DNA of 64,000 bases, taken from Sambucus nigra. Taxonomy: Eukaryota > Streptophyta > Magnoliopsida > Dipsacales > Adoxaceae. Positions 61,970-64,000 of the stretch are shown one piece after another. Each line of letters begins with the position of its first letter. Positions within the stretch are counted from its first letter, which is position 1. The notes beneath the pieces were generated by a model, which was not told the DNA's origin, did no database searches, and worked only from the letters and a program-made list of their open reading frames with translations. The stretch covers positions 444,300,219 through 444,364,218 of the forward strand of contig OX422211.1 in assembly GCA_949130495.1 (NCBI GenBank), given 5' to 3'. Both the position numbers and the translations under genes were made by a program.

Positions 61970-62615
61970 GTCAGCTCAATGCGTCTACCACCACATTAGC
62001 CTTCCCAGGATGATACTGAATATTAAACTAGTAATCCTTCACTAACTCTCACCATCTCCATTTGAGCATATTAAGATCCTTCTGCGTGAACAGATACTTT
62101 AACGACTTATGGTTCGTGAATAAACTGAACTGCTCACCCGAAGGGTAGTGCCTCTAAATCCTCAAGGCAAACACAACCGCTGATAACTGTAGGCCATGTA
62201 TGGGGTAATTCCTCTTACGGGTCTTAATATTGCGAGAAGCATATGCTATAGCCCAATCCTCTTGCTGAAGCACGCCCCCAAGTCCCTGTAAGGACGCATC
62301 GTTGAAAACACTATACTTTACTACTCCCCTAGGCAGTGCAAGTACGGGTGTTGAAGTCAATTTTTCATTTATCTTATCAAAGTCTAGCTGGCAGTTATCA
62401 TCCCAGGCAAATAGTACCCCCTTGCGAGCCAGATTTGTCAGTGGACCCACAATCTTCGTAAAACCCTTTATAAAGTGGTGATAATACCCGGCCAATCCTA
62501 AAAATATCTGAACCTCTGTTAGTGTCATGGGTTGTCCCCACTCCCTTACCGTTGATACCTTACTGGGATCCACAAAAATCCCTCTGTCCGATTCAATGTG
62601 CCCCCAAAACTTCAC
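61970..62615 (-). pseudogene. RNase H of the Tekay-like element
   Basis: RNase H removes the RNA strand during reverse transcription. The open part, 62154-62615, begins in the RT connection (FWGHIESDRGIFVDPSKV, FLGLAGYYHHFIKGF) and enters RNase H at VFNDASLQGLGGVLQQ (first Asp kept). In the block HGLQLSAVVFALRI, Gln replaces the catalytic Glu. Past a stop, SLFTNHKSLKYLFTQ has Asn for the third acidic residue, then [17 protein letters not shown]. Two active-site substitutions make the product inactive. Confidence 0.88.
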
Positions 62616-62639
62616 CTCATGTAGCTAGAATCTGCGCTT

Positions 62640-63080
62640 CTTGAACTTGACATAAAGCTGATGGTCCTTTAGTCTTTACATAATTATACGTAGATGCTCT
62701 ACATGCTCACCCTCAGTGCAAGAATAGACCATTATATCGTCTATGAAAATGATCACAAACTAGTACTAAAAATCCCTGAACAACCTATTCATGAGGTCCG
62801 TGAATACTATTGGTGCATTAGTCAGTCCAAATGGCATCACCCTGAACTCATAAGATCCAAACAGCGTCGGGAATACAGTCTTAGGAACGTCCTCCTCCCT
62901 AATGAGCAAATAATGATACCCTAATCTTAGGTCTATGTTTGAAAAGTATGATACTCCTCTCAACTGGTCGAATAAGTCATCAATTCGAGGCAATGGATAC
63001 TTATTCCGTATCGTGACCAAGTTCAACTCCCTAGAGTCTACACGTAGACGAAGCAACCCATCTCTCTTATTCACAAACAA
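62640..63080 (-). pseudogene. Reverse transcriptase of the Tekay-like element
   Basis: The ORF 62766-63080 shows [46 protein letters not shown] (first catalytic Asp) and [15 protein letters not shown]. Two stops follow after LFRDF, and the FIDDI active-site pair lies intact at about 62735-62748. RNase H continues in the same frame. The frame is shifted relative to the upstream segment at about 63075. Confidence 0.92.
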
Positions 63081-63403
63081 TACCGATGCACCCCATGGTG
63101 ATGTACTTCGCCTGATAAATCCCTATCCCAAGACTTGTTAAATTGTGATCCCTCAACTCTCACATATCTAGCAGGGACATACGATATGGTGCGCGTGCAA
63201 GGCCTAGTCCTAGGCGCTAAGTCAATAACAAACTCTATCTCTTGACTGGGTGGAAACCCTGGTATCTCTAAAATAGCGGCGAACTCCCTCACTATTAGGC
63301 TCGAATATAAGGAAATAACCACCTCCTGTGAGGTCTCCTCCTCAATATAATAAATATGCGTGGCCAACCCTCCCTCGGGAAGAGGCATCACTATAAAGAA
63401 CAT
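63071..63403 (-). pseudogene. Protease-RT linker of the Tekay-like element
   Basis: This ORF encodes the stretch between protease and RT: VVISLYSSLIVREFAAIL, then PGFPPSQEIEFVIDLAPRT (family form PGLPPDREIEFxIDLxPGT) and SYVPARYVRVEGSQ. It is in frame with protease, with only a stop between them. Confidence 0.8.
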
Positions 63404-63406
63404 CTC

Positions 63407-63739
63407 TTATCCTAGGATAGAGAACACAATGGTCCTATTGAAGTAATCCACCATTTCCCGGTACCCTGCTAACCAATCCATGCCCAAAATGACATCGTAC
63501 CCCAACATATCCAAAACAAGCAAGTCATCTAATAAACATAATCTCTTGACATCTATATATACTCCCCTATAAATAGAGTGTATAAGGGCTCCACTGCCCA
63601 ATGGTGAGTCTACACACATAATGGTATTATCGGTTTTCTTTTGTCGGTTAGCCGTGCGTGCAAATCTGGTAGTTATGAACGAGTGGGAGCCTCCTATATC
63701 AAACAACACCCTACTCATATGCCCATGAATAGAAAACAT
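63407..63739 (-). pseudogene. Protease of the Tekay-like element
   Basis: A retropepsin-like domain with VLFDIGGSHSFIT at the active site (catalytic Asp kept, Ile where Ser or Thr is usual) and the C-terminal block LVLDMLGYDVILGMDWLAGY. Typical length for the domain (about 110 residues). Confidence 0.88.
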
Positions 63740-64000
63740 ACCCTCAACTGCTGGCGGAGCCTGTTGCGTCTATGGTATGACTACATCCCAGATGTTGTAG
63801 AAATGTCCGTACTATAGCTGCCTCTGTGTCTATAGGGCTGGTAGCGCTGGTGCTGTAGGTGGGAATTGTTCCTGCTGCCCCTAATGGGCACCCGTTGTGG
63901 TTCGCGACCTGGTTGTAGTCAGTCCTTCCTCTGATGGACTAACTCTCCTCAAGTGAAACAACGAACATGGAGATCTCCTTACCTCTAGCACTGATGGCCC
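63740..64000 (-). pseudogene. End of gag, Tekay-like element (window edge)
   Basis: Translation shows a Gln/Pro/Ala-rich stretch just before protease. Near 63935-63965 there is a degenerate zinc knuckle reading CFT-stop-GELVHQRKD, where a Cys codon has become TGA. Gag continues beyond the window. Confidence 0.55.

Overview
The window is repeat-dense nuclear DNA from a flowering plant. The evidence is stacked LTR retrotransposons of plant type (Tekay/Del-like and Tat-like Ty3/gypsy, and Ty1/copia of SIRE/Maximus type), initiator-Met tRNA primer sites, plant-style MITEs, and AT-rich spacers full of microsatellites. I found no intact host gene, rRNA or tRNA gene, and every element reading frame I checked carries stops or frameshifts. 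All lineage names rest on recognising protein motifs by eye, without any database search.

Layout. 1-883 is the 3' end of a Tekay-like LTR, followed by a ~150-bp minisatellite (884-1530). 1531-18859 is a minus-strand Ty3/gypsy element that has only gag. Its 5' LTR is split by a plus-strand Tat-like element (8047-17205, TSD ATAAC). The Tat element has lost RT, RNase H and most of integrase, but keeps gag, protease, the integrase tail and an antisense ORF region. It also contains a Tekay fragment (15130-16570). 18888-18965 is the other half of the minisatellite. 19128-22019 is a foldback element with a Harbinger-like MITE inside it. 22028-25460 is AT-rich DNA with degenerate repeats, and 25461-25952 is a hAT-like MITE. 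26004-35413 is a complete non-autonomous element with ~3.6-kb LTRs, a 2.1-kb interior and TSD CTTTG. 36863-39745 and 40836-43762 are solo LTRs. 45016-51510 is a minus-strand gag-only copia element. 52078-54247 is a probable unclassified LTR. 54718-57262 is a second copia element, cut off by 57263-64000, a minus-strand Tekay element with recognisable protease, RT, RNase H and integrase that runs past the window edge.

How the parts relate. Three of the elements keep gag but not pol, so they could only have moved using enzymes from relatives such as the one at 57263-64000. The gypsy LTRs share an internal plan that a standard annotation would miss: a purine-rich leader, a GC-AG-like splice donor (AG|GCAAGT), a cluster of short CpG palindromes, a CGGGYYCTGACCCG module, and an AG acceptor near the LTR 3' end. 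Palindrome clusters also occur in the copia LTRs, partly with the same words. I rate these noncoding LTR structures as the most interesting content of the window.
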